The position numbers and the translations under genes are program-made. 64,000 nt of DNA, from contig NC_059081.1 of NCBI RefSeq assembly GCF_020497125.1, forward strand, positions 19,687,105 to 19,751,104, read 5' to 3'. The number at the start of each line of letters is the position of its first letter. Positions within the stretch are counted from its first letter, which is position 1. Below, piece after piece: positions 22,656-61,299 of the stretch. Origin of the DNA: Mauremys mutica. Taxonomy: Eukaryota > Chordata > Testudines > Geoemydidae. The notes beneath the pieces are model-generated. The model was given only the letters and a program-made list of their open reading frames with translations. It did no database searches and was not told the origin of the DNA.

Positions 22656-23199
22656 CTGCTACTTCGTGTTTGTATAAACCTGATTTCTGGAACCAGGATG
22701 TTACCTCTGAGGGGTTTCTCTCAATTTCCTAGTGTATAAGGGAAAGTCACATTTGGCACTGAGAGGTACTCTGGTTGGCTCTCTTGGCAGAGAAGCTAAT
22801 TATAGAACAGGCATAGATTCAGCTATAGGTTAAATCAGCCTTGCAAAACTGTTGTGAAAATGTACCAGCCTAGGTGCACAAATTTATTTGCTCACTGTTT
22901 GCCATGTTTGATGTTGAGGGGAGGAAAAATACATTAACCAATTTAGTAGAATTTTCCTAGGCTGGCACAAACTATTGGTCACTGAGGTTAGATGGTACCA
23001 TTTCATGTGAACTCTCAGAGTTGCGAAACATTGGTAGAACAGCATGAGGAAGATTATGCTAGCACTGCCTGTTGTATCTTTTCTGTGGCAAAATAGGACT
23101 ACTGTCTCCAGAGAGGACAATCCAGAGCCCTTCCCAAACCTCCAAATTAGGGAAACACTCTTTATTTTCTTTCTTTTCTTTATTATGTTAGAAAATGTG

Positions 23200-23890
23200 A
23201 ATGATGAATTTTATTTACTAGATTAATTTCTTGTGATTTGTGTCAGGCTCTGTTTGGATGGAAATCCAAATATAATTAAAATGCACAAAAACAGTATTTT
23301 AGTTTTATTAAATAGTACTCTTCAATGTACTGGAAACATAAGAAAAGTTTATCGGAACATGTTCTGCATTTAAAACTAAGTAACTTATTAAACAAAGGAA
23401 GTACCTAATTAGCAAATTGAATTAGTTGTTTCTGATCATCATTCCTTGAGAATTTTAGAACTGGTAGACCTCATCCTCGTACATGTTCACACCTAGTTTT
23501 TATTTATTTTTGGAAGAGGAAAACAAACTTTTCTACTTTTTCAGCTCCAATTGGTTTCTTAATTGTGAATGAACTGGCCATTGAACTGAACTAATTGAAT
23601 AAACTGAACTGAGGAAGATGCTACTGCAGTCAGAAGCTGGTTTAGCACTTCAGCAAACTCTGGTTCCCAGTGCATAGCCACTGACTTCCACCAGTTCAAT
23701 GACTTTCTTTAAAAATTGGCAGTGGACATGTACTGCTTAATATTGTTTGTATTTCATTTAAATGATTATAATAAGCTTAGACCTTAACATAGGCTGTCAA
23801 TTTCAAATTTAATTTTAAATTGATGTATTTTTCTATATTGAATTTAAATAAAACTGATTTTTAATCAAATTTGTATCCATCATGTTATGA
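23200..23890 (+). repeat. AT-rich dispersed repeat, copy B
   Basis: It contains CTGTTTGGATGGAAATCC, AATGCACAAAAACAGTATTT, ATTTTAGAACTGGTAGACC, GCCATTGAACTGAAC and GGTTTAGCACTTCAGC in the same order as copies C and D, and ends near TTGTATCCATCATG. No open frame. Divergence from the other copies looks moderate. Confidence 0.75.
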
Positions 23891-23984
23891 AATAATTGAT
23901 GCAAGGATAATTCTGAGTTTTGCTAATAGGAATATATGTGAACCAAGATATGTGAAAGGATACTACTATACTTTTTGCAGCAAC

Positions 23985-24235
23985 TGAGGGGAAATTCACT
24001 AAGTACAGCATCTAGTTTTGAGCACCTCAAAAATAACAAAAAATAGAGAAAATTCAGAGGAGAGCACAAATGATAATTGGAAAATAAGAACTGATAAGAT
24101 GGATTAAGGTAACTAGGATATTGGGTTTCCAATCTTTATTTGAAATGCATACATGGTTGGAGGAAAGTGGTGTTTCCCTGTCCTCTAGCAATCCCTCAGT
24201 ATAGCTATAGTATAATTTATTTAGAACTAAGAAAT
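23985..24235 (+). mobile_element. Degenerate CR1/L2-type LINE fragment
   Basis: A GTTTTGAGCACCTCAAAAAT ... AGAAAATTCAGAGGAGAGCA stretch resembles the 3' coding part of CR1-superfamily LINEs. It is heavily mutated and has no open frame. Confidence 0.35.
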
Positions 24236-24244
24236 TTTTTCTGA

Positions 24245-26036
24245 CTCCTCCCCACTTTTCATTGTCATTGACTTCAGTGGATAGATGACCTCATTCTCCA
24301 ATGCATGTTTTGGAACATAAAACTGAGTTATTGTGAGTTTTAACCCTCCCAGAATGTAAGTTCATGTTTGTTTTACTAGTAGCATCAAAGAGAGACATGG
24401 AGAAGATGACATTTTATAAAATGGGAAACTTATGATCAGCCAGTTGTAATGAACTACATCGCTATTAACAGTTCTGTTGTTTTTAATCTAACTTCATATT
24501 AAGGCTAGAAATATACTGGATTAGAAATGGAATATTAGAATTATTACAGTAAACTCACATGCTTAAAGCTTCTTGTATTAATGGGTATAATACACATCCA
24601 GTGTTACTAAAATAATGACTGTTAACTCTTGGTTTGAACGGGAGGGTAAATGTAGTTGTGGGGTGGTTTTAAAACTCCTATAAGTATTTCTGATTCCAGT
24701 GGGAAGAATCTTCAGTTTCTGGTAACCCTTTTGATTAATTAAATGTCCAGAAATGGCAGTTTTCCAAAGATACAAATACTTGATGTGAACTTTTTCTTTC
24801 CCCTACTTGACTACACCAAGGGTAGTACAGACTTGAAAAAATCCTATTTCTCGGACAAGAGGCAGCTAGGATAGGTGACTTAGATGAAGAGTCATATTGC
24901 TTGTAAGACCAACAAATTGAAGATTAGGCTGTTGTACATTTTTGCTGGATAACCTGGGTCTTTGACTAAAGCAGTTTTACAGTTAAAGTGCATAGAAATT
25001 TAAGAGAACTCATGCTCTGTTGCTTTGATTTTAGAGCAGAAGTGAAAGTGAACCATCTTGTCAATTTCGTGCTGCTTCAGTGGGTGCTCTGATCAGGATC
25101 TGGGTCATTGGACACATCTGGGTGTTCAGTGTGGTATGGAGTATGTAGCTCTAAATCTGCTAAAAAAGAAACTACAGTGATGGAAAGGAGGCAAAGGTAG
25201 GTAAGAGAGAGAGTGGGACTCGAGTGATGTAGAAACAGAGACTAGAAAATTGTCCTTGTCAGCATCTGTTTAAAAGCGCTTAAGAGAGAATCTCCTTTTA
25301 AGAAGTTGACACTCTTGCTCCTCATACAAGTTATCCAACAAGTCCTCCAAAAAATAAAGCAAGACTTTATATTTCTAATATTTTTAAGGTATAAACATCT
25401 AATTTAAAGATATATTTGGCCACAGAATATTTCTAACTGCATGTAAAAGTAACATCTAACAAAAAAAAGTCTAGTAGTTGAAGTACAGTAATTGAATTAG
25501 CATATATTAGGTGCTTAGATACCAGTGCCAGAGTAGTTGGTCTGATAAGAATTAGTAAATATTAGGTAAATACTATTTTGTATGTGTTTTTTAGAATTGC
25601 CTGTTACTTTCAACATCCTCTTCTAAGGAACAAATGAACAGATTGGCAAATTGAATGGCCTTTACTTTGCAAATACATATTGAGTAAATGCTGTGCATCT
25701 TCCAGTAGGAAATGTAGTCTAGCATAGTTTGGTATACAGGGAATGCAGTTTGACATTTGGAACAAAAGTGTACTTAATCTTTATAATTAGATGTAATGAT
25801 TATATTATTTGTATCATGCAGTGTCGTTATTTACAGACACAGAAGTCTGAATAAGGGTAACAGATTGGTCCTTTTAATTAGCTTTTTGACTGTCTTGTCC
25901 TCAAATTCAGATTTTCTTTCCAATAAAATGTTATTAATTATTTTAAAGAACAAAATGGTCAGTTTACAAGACTAATATTTCGACAGAACAACTTAGTAAA
26001 TAAGACTTCTCATGACTGAGGAATTTTTTTTTTAAT
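24245..26036. other. Intron 1 stretch without recognisable features
   Basis: AT-rich sequence. I see no repeat termini or coding signal. Confidence 0.4.
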
Positions 26037-26212
26037 TACACCTCTACCTGGATATAATGCTGTCCTCAGGAGCCAAAAAATCTTACCACGTTATATCGAA
26101 CTTGTTTTGATCCACCGGAGTGCGTAGTCCCCCCTCCTGCGGAGCACTGCTTTACCGCGTTATATCCGAATTTGTGTTATATTGGGTGGTGTTATATCGG
26201 GGTAGAGGTGTA
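26037..26212. mobile_element. Tc1/mariner-type MITE, TSD TA
   Basis: TACACCTCTACCTGGATATA at the left is inverted at the right as TATATCGGGGTAGAGGTGTA, with TA at each edge. The GATATAACG-type motif recurs inside. 176 bp, non-coding. Confidence 0.8.
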
Positions 26213-27282
26213 TCTGTAGGATTTGGGAAGGCAGAAGATTGCCCTGGTAAAGTGATGCTAAACCCATCTTAAACAGACATAGGTATATTGCCCTAGTGTA
26301 AGAGACCTATATCTATTGACAGCTGGTACACTGCTCCTGCATGCATGCCATTGTGCTTAAGGGAAAGAGGACATTTAAGACAGTTTTGCATGCCCCATAT
26401 TCTGAGTTCGCTATGCGCTGGTTTGATACTGTGATACATCCTTCATCCCGAGTTGGGGTTTTGCACTGTGCTTTAACCTAGAATTGGGAGCCAATGAGTT
26501 TTTAAATGATCAGGTATTTGAAAACTTAATATTTCCTTCTCCCAAATAGTAAATGACAAAAATTATTATATTGACTACAATCACAGGAAACCGTAATAAA
26601 TTAAAATCCAGCAAAACTGCTTTGGTTATGGGGGTTGGAATGGTATCACTGGAGCTACACCACATTAATTTGAATCAGCTTGCAAACTCACTTTATTGTT
26701 TGGGAGGGGATTGTATTGACTTCAGATTAACAAATCAAATGTTCAGCCATCTAAACATGCACACTGGAGCCTTTATCTGCTTTCTGAATTTAGAAATTTA
26801 ATAGAAATGAAAGCAGGAATTACTGGTGTTGATTCATATACACTAGTTGACCTTTGAGAAGTAGTCTGCATTTTTAAAATTTCCGTCAAAGACAAAATTT
26901 GGGTAGGTCTAAACTACAAAAGATTACCTTGCTTGTCAAACTTCTTTAGGATGATAGTTGAAGCATGTTTAGTGCATCTAAATGCACAAAAATATTATGA
27001 CAACTGAAACACGTAAAATACACAGTTAATATCTGTTGCCAATACTTTAATTATATTAGTCTTTTCCTTAATATTTTCTTAGTAACATTACTACCAGTTG
27101 CAGTAAGATCTAAAGACTCTTATCTTGGAGGATCAGTTGACTAAAGACAATATTGCATATTACAGTATTTTAGGTAATTTCTCTTGCCAAGTTACTGCTG
27201 CTATTGTATTTTGGTAGGCTTCCAGGCTAATGTAAAGAAGAATCACTCTGGTTATTAGTTGACGGTTGTCTATGTATTCAAA

Positions 27283-28275
27283 TCAGCGTGGATAAAAACC
27301 AATTTTTTTTAAATAAAAAAATACTGTTTTTGTTTAAGTTGAATATTTTTGATTTAAACTAAAACCAGGTTCATTTTAAAAAAAAACTACTTAAAATTAA
27401 ATTTGTAAAAGCTGACCTATGTTAAGACTTAATGTATTATCTATTAGTCATTTAAATTACATTTAACAAAAAAATTAAGCAGTACATGTTTACTGCCAAG
27501 TTTTAAAGAAAGTCAGACCACTGAACTGGTGGAAGTCTGGAGCTTAAGCACCTGAAAGTGGAGTTGTTTCAACTGCTAAACCAGATTTTGATTGCATTAG
27601 CTTCTTCTGCAGGTACAGAAGAGAATATTTTCTTCATTTCTGTTTATTTTATTACTTCGTTTCATTCAAAATTAAGAAACCAATTAGTAGCTGAAAAAGC
27701 AGGAAAGTTTGTTTGAGTCTTCCAATCTGAATAAAAACTAGGCGCAAGAGGATGCGGTGTACTTGTTCCAAAATCTTGAGGGAATAATGAGCAGAAAGTC
27801 AGTTCAATTAACTAATTATACATTTCCTTTGTTTAATAAATTATTTAGTTTTAAATGCAAAACATACTTTGATAAACTTTTCTTCCATATCTAGCACATT
27901 TATTTAATAAAAAGAATTGTGCATTTTTAATTTGAATTTCCATCCAAACAGAGTTTGACACTAATCAGAAGTAAAAAAATTGCCATCTAGTAAATAGTTA
28001 AGCTATATAATTGCTTAAAGAAATGTGTATTGATATAGTATATCCTCCTGGTTAGCAAGAAGAAGCACCAAATTTAGTGTTAAGGCAGTGTATGTGCAAA
28101 TCGGATATTTTAATGCTTACCAAGCAATGAGAATATACCTTTCTTGAGGAAAATAACTAAAAAATACAAATGCAAAACTCAATTAAAATCAAAGATTAAA
28201 ATCATGCTTTCCTGCTTGCTACTTTTAGTCATAATTAAAACTGGTGATTTAAATAGCTTTGATTTAAATCCGCAG
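27283..28275 (-). repeat. AT-rich dispersed repeat, copy C (inverted)
   Basis: This is the reverse orientation of copies A, B and D: GTGGATAAAAACC at its low-coordinate edge, TTCCATCCAAACAGAG near 27945, CCTCCTGGTTAGCAAG near 28045 (matching CTAACCAGGAGGATAT in copy D), and a GATTTAAAT motif at 28240-28270. It appears near full length (about 1 kb). Confidence 0.75.
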
Positions 28276-31200
28276 TCATTCAAAGTGTCTGGGAAAGTGG
28301 CACTATTTCCTTTGGCTAAATATTTATCTAATCTTTTCTGTATTGGTTTTTCTAGATTTTTAAAAAAAGAGATTTATTCTCACTGTACTATTCCTACAGA
28401 TAAAGTATGAAAGCACTATACTTAAGGTCAATATTAAGAGCTAAAAGCAATTAACATATTAGTTGAATTGATAGGTGAGAGAGACAACCAAGTGGTTTCA
28501 GACCAGAAGCTCTTTATAACCTATAACACAGATTTGTGTTCCACAGTCTGTTCATTCATTTACTACAGAAGACGTAAGAATTTCCAGTAGTACAGTTTTA
28601 ATTGTATGGTGGTGGAATGAGAGAACATGGAAGTTTGCATGCCACTAAAGAAACTTTGGTGGGGAAAAGGGTATCAAAGATAGTGAAGTGAGCATTAGCA
28701 GTCTACCTTGCAAAATGGCGCTATGAATACAAGTATATTTTCTTTAACTGAAGTATTTTTCTTTAAGATGGAATGGTCAGATACCAAATGCTTCAAAGTC
28801 TGTTTAGAATAGAGCAAGTTTTCATTGACTACATTATTTTGCACTGAGTGTCTGTTGGAACAGATCTTACAGGATAACAGGTGTGGGTAAGTTGAAACAC
28901 TGGTCCTCAACAGACTTCCTATTTCACTGCTTAACTTTTGGGGAGGAAAATATAAGTAAACTTCAAATCATAGGTATTCAGTAAGCTTTATTATGTGCTT
29001 AGGAGTGGAGTACGATCTGAATAGTTAAAGGATAAATTATTGGAGACCCATTATTTAAATAGGTATCCATACATCTAATTTAAAATGTTATATTATTGCA
29101 ATACAATTTTAAAGGCCTAGCATGTAATCTCATTTAGAACGATGTATAATAAAACTCTTTTCCATAAAGATTTCACGTGTGCTGTGGCGCATTTTAAGGT
29201 ACTTAACATCTGATACTTCAGGTTTTAGACTCTTATAAATGCTAACTAGGTTTGTTTTGAGAGTTAAAAAGTATCTAAAATGAGTGACAGACATAGATGA
29301 TCCTCTGATAGCTGAACTACAACCAGCAGCACATTAAAACCCAAGTAAAAATGTTCTGCAATAAAATTGAGATTGTATGCTGCATGTACACCTTAAAAAA
29401 AATCTCATTAACACATTGATTTGGAAAAAGCTAACAAAGTCTGGCTTTGTGATAGGGAGGTGAAGATTATGCTGCTGCAGAAAAGCACGGCAGCATTTAC
29501 TTTTAGCTGCTTTTGAGGTTAAAACTGTTGAGCCAAGACTGATGCAGGGAGGAAGCTAGTTACTTTGGATAAAAGAATATGGATGTGATGCACTTTCTGA
29601 CTTTCCTCTCTTGGTGCTGGCATGTTTCCTGGAATCTTAAATTCCAGGAGTGTTCGTGGAAGATATTCTCCCCCCCCCCCCCATTATACTGGGACTCCAG
29701 TTTCCTATAGAGGATTACATAGGGAAGCTGCATTGTCTGTGCTGCAAAGGATTATGAGGGTGGGATGGGATGGGGGGCTTCTGTTGATGGCACTAGTGGC
29801 CAAGAAAATTAAACCAAGGCCAGGGGTTTTAGGGGAATGTGAAGGGGATGAAGATTCTACCACCACATTCCCCACACACAGGGCAAGAAAAATTTCTGGC
29901 TACTAGAAGCAGAATAAATATTTGACCAGTATTTGGCAGAGAACACAGCTAAGGAAAATTGCTGAGGCTGAGAAGAAGGAAATATCTTTGTCATTCAAAG
30001 GTCCACAGATCTGTTACAGTGGGTGCATCAGCCTGATTTCAGCTTGAGGACAGAGACAAATCTATCTGCCGCTGGCGAGAGAGGAATGTCCTGTTCCCTG
30101 AATTCCCTCCAGTCTTACCTGCCTACCGTGGTTATCTAGCCAGACCTTGCTGCTGCAGAATTTTTGAGAGGAAATTCCTAATTTTGTTCAAATTTCTAAC
30201 AATTTGGGGCAACATTTGTCCATCTAATTCCTAGCTGTGCCCAACGATAGCATTTGTATTTAAAGAAGATTGTCTCCTCAGCACTGCATCCCCTTTTCAG
30301 GCATTTCCAGCAGCTGGTGCCCCTTCAGGGAACAAGCTAGGCTGGAAAAGGCCAGAGGCAAAAAGAAATCTCTCTCTCCTGGAGCTCAGCCTGCTCTATG
30401 CTCACAGCCCAGTCTGAGTCGGATCACCCAGTTCTTAGCTCTTGGGCAGGACTGGGGAAAACTGGCTCCCGGGGCAAGCAGCTCCTTCTCCTCATCACCA
30501 TAAAGGGAGTGCTGCCAGTGTGCCTATGGGAGGGTCATGCTTATAATAAGTCCATAGCATGGCTGCTGTTGGGAGGCTCTCTTGACTGGTCAGTCGCTGC
30601 CTCCCCTCAGGCTGCCAATGGAGGACAGTACATACAGCATGGATAACTGCCACCACCCTAGAGTGTGGTAAGGGGCCTTTTGGCCCAGCTCCCTCCTCCT
30701 AGTCCATCTCTGTAACAGAACTGCTGGGGTTCTCTATGATATCCCAGGCTGAGTCTTGTTGGGGAAATGCAGAGCCCTCTGGCTTTTGACTCCCATGTAG
30801 TAGAGAGGGGTTTAGTTCCTGCAGACTTCATTCTGAATTCCAGACCAGTACCTTCTTCGAGAAACCAGTGAGGAGATACAGTAAGCCCAGTATCTTTGAG
30901 GCTTGGGGGAGAACATTCAAGCTTAGTTGTAGGAAGACAGCTGTAGGAAGAAGAAAGAGAAGGTGACAGACCTGGGGGAGGGAGGAAGAAGGGGGGAAAA
31001 ATGTTCTTTGTGTATTTTTAACCAAATGGCACAACTAATCAAATTTGTGTTTTTAATTTGGTTGAAAGGATTGGCAATACTAAAACTTAGTAGGGAAGCA
31101 GGCAGAACTATGTTGGTGTTGGTTTTTTCACTTATAGAAAATTTCATACTTTTTTTTTCCTGTTTCAGTACCATCTGCAAGACTGTGCTTTCTCCTTATT

Positions 31201-32522
31201 CAGTGCAATAATTGTCAAATATAGGTGTGTTTAGTTACTTGTTAAACTCAAACATGAGTAAAATAAGATTTCAGAACTTAATCTGGATTGTAGTCAGTCA
31301 TTACCATTTTAATACAAATATGTACGTTTTTTCTGTTAAGAGTTAGCCATGTTGCTTTATATATAAACCATACTGAAACTAAAAAAAAATTGACTTTGGG
31401 ACAAAATTGATAAAATATACTTGAAATTAGGCAAAAATCCATATTTATCATGACTCATAAAATACTGGGGAAAATATGGTAAACTTATTTAAGTCCCTTT
31501 ATCAGAAAATGTGAAGTCTTGTATATTAAATGTTTGTTGTATTTAGTTAAATAATTTTGGTATTTAGAGAAACAAAACTGCTTGTGGTTATCACACCTGT
31601 AGTATGGTGGTCACGTTCTAGTTTCAGTGATAGTTAGGGACTTTGGTTAAAAGAGGCTTCACATACTGAGAAAATTTTTCTAAAATATTTTATTGTAGGA
31701 ACATGCTTTACAAAACTCCAGTTTGTCTCAACTTCTAGTATGTTGGAGAAAACAGGATACTGAGATGTAAGAGTAAACCACAGCAAGAACATTTTAGGCT
31801 ATGCCTTGGAGGCACTTAAATGAGCTCCCAACTACATAATAATTGTGGCAGTTGCATACAGATGTACTCATGGCTTATTGCCAGTAATATGACTACTTCG
31901 TTTTAAAAAAAAGAAGAAGAGTTTATGCCGTCCTTAATTCTACTTAATAGAAGTATGAAGAAAATACTACTCTTTACTTTTTCTTCTAAGGATCCCTGTA
32001 CCATTTGACTCTCTTGTGGCCCTAGATGACCAGCATCCCTTTCAGCCACAATTTGTGGCCCCACAGGCATTTTCAATTCACTTTATCATTATTAATGTAT
32101 TTACAAACAAAAAGACCCAGTCCACCAGGCTTATAATATGACTACAGGGGTCAAGGTAGTAATGGTGATGGTAATGTTTGAATAGCACAATTATTTTTGA
32201 TCTACGATATATAGGTTGTCTGTACTGTTCTAAGACTAAATATCACAGTGGGATCCAGCTTGCAGATCTTTGGGTAAAATGTGCTTCTCAATGAGTGTAT
32301 GGGACCTAGCTAGTGTAGATTTAGACACAAACTGTTGCCTTCTCTGCTAGATGTTGCTTTTGATATTTTCAGTAATTTACCTTAATGGAATTTCAAAACT
32401 ACACAGTTAAAACAATAGCCAGGGTACCAAAATGTAGTAATAGGCTTATCCCCCCCTCCCCCCAATTAAACTATTCTTTGGTCGCTCCATTTTATTAAAT
32501 ATAGTAATCTTATTTTTTGTAG
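28276..32522. other. Last 4.2 kb of intron 1
   Basis: Largely unique AT-rich sequence. There is a 13-base C run at 29670-29682 and a moderately GC-richer part at 29950-30700 without a domain in any frame. The exon 2 acceptor closes it. Confidence 0.4.
29670..29682 (+). repeat. Poly(C) tract, 13 bases
   Basis: A homopolymer C run in intron 1. Confidence 0.9.
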
Positions 32523-32581
32523 GAAAATTGCTGAAGCGTGGACTGCTGCCTTGATACTGTAAATCAGCAATACAGGTGGCA

Positions 32582-57121
<24,540 letters not shown>

Positions 57122-57805
57122 AATCTTCCATGAACTTTAGAGAAACTGAAATGACTCTACTCTTCCATGTCCAGAGGTGTTTTCACAAACCATAACAAGA
57201 ATTTTTGTTATCCTTGTCCACAGAACAGAAGCTGAAAAAGCCTATTGTTTGCTTTTCAGTTGGATAATTTATGGTTTAATCCTCAGCTTTAAATTAGACT
57301 GATTACTCTCTAATTCACTGAAAGGCCTTAAATTATCTTCAATGACTCTCTAGTCCATATAGTCTAATGTATCTTGATTTTTTTTATCGTGCCTTGTCTT
57401 TTTGACTAGGCTATGCAGGATTGCACTAGCTCCATAATGCAGTAAAGTTGATAACTGAAGATTAACTTTTGAAAGGGATCTTCCATTATTTAAAAAAAAA
57501 AAAGAAGATTATAGTTTGGTTCTGTGCTAACTGGAAGGTTTCAACTAGACTCTCATTAAAAGCACTTGAACTGAAGGCACATAACGTGCCCCTAGTCCAA
57601 GTACAATACATAGGGAGAACCAGTTTACTTACAGAGGATGCCAGCAGGCTGTTAATGGCAATATACTGCTTTGAACATAATTTATTTTTCATTGTGGGGG
57701 CAAATATGCAATGGTTTGGCCCAAAAATGTATTTTCAATATAGTTTGTAATGCCTATTGTGTGTATGTCAAAGCTGTCCAACAAACGTTAAAAAAAGAAA
57801 CACAT

Positions 57806-57811
57806 AATAAA
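57806..57811 (+). terminator. Candidate proximal poly(A) signal
   Basis: AATAAA is followed within 25 bp by a GT-rich stretch, about 685 bp after the SPOPL stop. It would give a short 3' UTR. Confidence 0.45.
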
Positions 57812-59679
57812 CCTGTTGCCTGTGTTTCTTTATGGTCCATCGCTAGTTTACATTTAACGGAGAATAGGGTGAGAGGTAAAGATTTTTCTGTGAAGAGAGA
57901 ATAGTATTGTATTTGAAAAAAAAATATTTATATCCCACATGTATGGTTACATAGAAAAGTAAAGGATGCATAGAATGACCAAATGTAAATTTAAGAAATG
58001 GGCCAAATGGATTCTGAATATGCACTTTTAATGCGTAACTTTTGTATGTTGTGTGGTACATATATATTTTGCTTTTGATGAATTAATGAGGTACAGGTAA
58101 TTGTGGCGTAACTTTTTAAATACATTTTAAGATGCCCACAGCCACATGGGATTTAGTTTTCTTATTATGAACAAGAAAAGCATGTCTTTGAAGACTTAAT
58201 TGAACGTGAATATTGTAAACTCTCATGTTCTATGTTGAATATTTTCACATTTTTGAGAAAGGCATGTGAATGACAAAACAAAACTTTGGAAGAGGGTCTG
58301 TTCTCCACTCAACATGTGTGCACAATTTCCATTCACACCAGTGGAAGTAACATATAGTAGGAAGAATAGGTCCCTGAAATGTCAGATGATATTTGCTAGC
58401 ATTTCAGTTATTGTACTAGCATTGTGGATGGTATTGAAATTCTGCATAATGTGAAAAGGATGAAACATTTGTAAACTGCTTATCATGGGCCAGTTCTTTA
58501 TTATATGAACCTTAGCTTTAATACCAACATTTTCAGTGTTTGATAGCTTTGTTTACATTGGGGGGGGTGGGAAATCTGCAGTAGTGTACATTCTAAATGT
58601 TTCCCGAGTTATAACATTGAATTTACTGTAAGGGTAATAATATGCTATATTTGTTGTTTGGCAAGATTGCATTTAAAAGTGGGAAATGGGAGGGGATCTC
58701 ACTGTAATGTATAAACACATTAAGATAAAGACTTCAGTTTGCCTGTAGACTTACATGAAAAATGAAATTTAAGATTTACCTTCTGAAAAGATCTCTCCTT
58801 CCTAATCTCTTTAAGATTTCTCTGAATTAATCCTAAAGAAGTTTTAGGAGGGTAAAGTATATATGTTTTTATATTTTGTTACCAAGTAAACCTTTAGCAT
58901 AGACCAACCGGAAATAAGTGCCCAGTCCAGTTTTAAAAAAAACAAATCTCTAAATGCTTGCACACACTGTTTGAACTAAATCTTTATGTGGCTTAAATAT
59001 AAAATCAGAAGCATTCTTAGACAAGTGTCTGAACGGTACAGGGGGCATCTTACTGGACTCTATTTATGGAACAATTTATCATTTATCAATTTTTTCTTTA
59101 AATATTTATCTAAATTAAGATTTTTGTAAGCATTCTTCATGTTAGGGTTTATAAGGGTCCGTGTTCCCTCCAAAATAGTGACATTTTTGCTGCAGTGTGT
59201 ATAACAAATTAGAACTAATATATTCGTACTCCTCATGAACAAGCTCGCTGTTGAAACTTGCAGCTCTAATATACAAAGTGACTTGAATATTCAATACTGT
59301 AATTATGATTGTCCAGTTCAGCTTGTTCTAAATTACAACATTCAGCTATCTAATGCGAGCTTAAGGATTTTGTTCTGAAGATTTTTTTAAAAGCTTAATA
59401 GCACACTTTGTACCAAAAAATGTCAAACACTGTGCTGTAAGAATATCTACATTTGTGGAAATGTCCATTTTTCCAGTAAGGCAGTGCACAACATACATTA
59501 CAGCAATGGAAAATCATGACTATTGATTTGCTTATATTTGGTTTAATTTATTATGTATAATTTTAAGTTTTGTCAGCTCTTAAGAAAAAGGTAAAACAAT
59601 TGCTGTATTCTTAAGTGTGCACTAATTATTCACCTTCTCATTCTCGGTTGAACCACATGCAGTGTTCTCACTGGACCCA

Positions 59680-59685
59680 AATAAA
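59680..59685 (+). terminator. Candidate middle poly(A) signal
   Basis: AATAAA lies about 2.6 kb after the stop, with T-rich sequence 25-60 bp downstream. Confidence 0.35.
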
Positions 59686-60501
59686 TAGCTGGTAAGAACA
59701 ACTTTCTCCTTTAGGTTCAGCCCCTTGTTTTTGTTCCCCACATCTCAAGAGTGTGTCCTTTAAAAACACAGTGACCAGTTTTAAGTTCAACAGATGTAAA
59801 ACTCTCTAGTATAAAAGTACCGGGGGTTTTTTTGGGCCAACATACAGAAATCCTGAAAATGTATTTAGTATGTTTAAAGGATTTGGAGCACAAAGTGTGA
59901 GGGTATCTTGTTTTGGCTTTCTAACCCTACTCTCTTAAATATTACAATAGCTACCACTTTCAAACTTTTCTAGGGAGAACCCTGCATGTGTTGTGTGTGT
60001 ATCTGCGATTTTGTGTGGTAGTCTTTTTTTTTTTTTTAAACGACTTGCTAAAAATAAGCACTCAGTTCACTGTTGGAATGATGGTAGAGCTGATTACATC
60101 ATTTTTCCATTTGGACTTTTTCTGGGGAGGTGTTTTGAATGGATGAAGTTTAAAAAAAATCCTTGTTTTATAGTCCATTTACTGCATTCTGAAGTATGAA
60201 CACAGAGTGCCTTTTCTAGGATACCTTTGCAATGAATACAAGATTAATAGGATATTAAATCTTTAAAAAAAAGTATTTTACAAGTTCTTAAGGAGAATGC
60301 TGTTTGGTACAAAAATAACATAATAATAAGTTATGGAATACTGATTTGAACTCCACCATGTTTTGCTTGGTTCTTATTTGGTTCTTAAATTCAGATTACT
60401 GTCTGGATAATAAATACTATAACTTTTAGCAAGGTTTACAGACTTGTTTATTAGATAATGGTCTCCTGCAAAAATATAATACTGGTTGTATGATTGCAGT
60501 C

Positions 60502-60504
<3 letters not shown>

Positions 60505-60532
<28 letters not shown>
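60505..60532 (+). repeat. Poly(T) tract, 28 bases
   Basis: An uninterrupted run of T lies within the predicted 3' UTR. On the minus strand it is a poly(A), but no retroposon body can be recognised next to it. Confidence 0.9.
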
Positions 60533-61261
60533 GTTCTTTGATTTCTTAAATGTGGAAATTGCAAACACAAAGGAAGGTTTAAGTTATCTGGGGTGATTTG
60601 GGTCTTACACTTCAAATATTTGATTCTCATAGTGATTTAAATATTTAGAGTGAAACTCACCACTGTGTTTAGAGACAGCGTAAGGCCTATGTACTGCCTA
60701 CCCTCATAGAATAATCCACCCCCATGGATTAAGACTGTTATAGAAGATACCAGAGTGCAAAACTGAGATACAACTAATAGCTATCAGAACTAATGTTAAA
60801 ATCTATACTTTACCCAAATTACATATTCTTAATTTTAATTGACACTAAAATTGATTAACTTTTTTCTCAACTGGCATTGATCTCATGATAGGTGTGTAGT
60901 TTATATTCTATCTTAATTAGTCTCACAACTTGGCTTTTGTTTGCAATAAATGGACTTAGTTTGGAAAGGGAATTCATTTCTTTAAGTGTTTGCATTGGTA
61001 GGTTTCGTCACTTTCTGTAACCTAGCTAATCCTGGTTTTTGAGAATTCAAAAAGAAGGCATAACATAAATGCGTCCTGTTTTAAAAATGAAACTAATGAA
61101 ATGATTTAGACCTGTTTTGAGATGGAAATGATTAAGAGAATTCAGATACGTGAACACTTGCATCAAACCATCCAGCATTTTTATCAGCTGATGTTAATGT
61201 TGAAATACTTTTTGTATCTTGTTGCTGAAAATATTTTTTGCATTTCAGCACATCAAGTTAC

Positions 61262-61267
61262 AATAAA
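61262..61267 (+). terminator. Candidate distal poly(A) signal
   Basis: AATAAA lies about 4.1 kb after the stop, with a GT/T-rich stretch at about 61285-61315. Another hexamer at 61945 lacks an equally good downstream element. Confidence 0.45.
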
Positions 61268-61299
61268 GTTGTTACTTATACAGAATTCTTCTGTGCAAC

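Larger units (their letters stand above)
6229..32522 (+). other. SPOPL: SPOPL intron 1 (5' UTR intron, about 26.3 kb)
   Basis: The intron runs from the GTAAGT donor at 6229 to the acceptor TTTTTTGTAG ending at 32522. It is mostly AT-rich, and mobile-element remnants listed separately fill much of 8967-17960 and 20701-28275. No conserved exon is evident inside it. Confidence 0.6.
57122..61290 (+). other. SPOPL: SPOPL 3' UTR (extent inferred)
   Basis: The sequence after the stop is AT-rich, largely free of recognisable mobile elements and without splice-compatible coding exons. It holds AATAAA hexamers at 57806, 59680 and 61262, each followed by T- or GT-rich sequence. I take 61262 as the likeliest distal end because a GT/T-rich stretch follows within about 20-40 bp and repeat-like sequence resumes after it. 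A 28-base T run lies at 60505-60532. Confidence 0.5.
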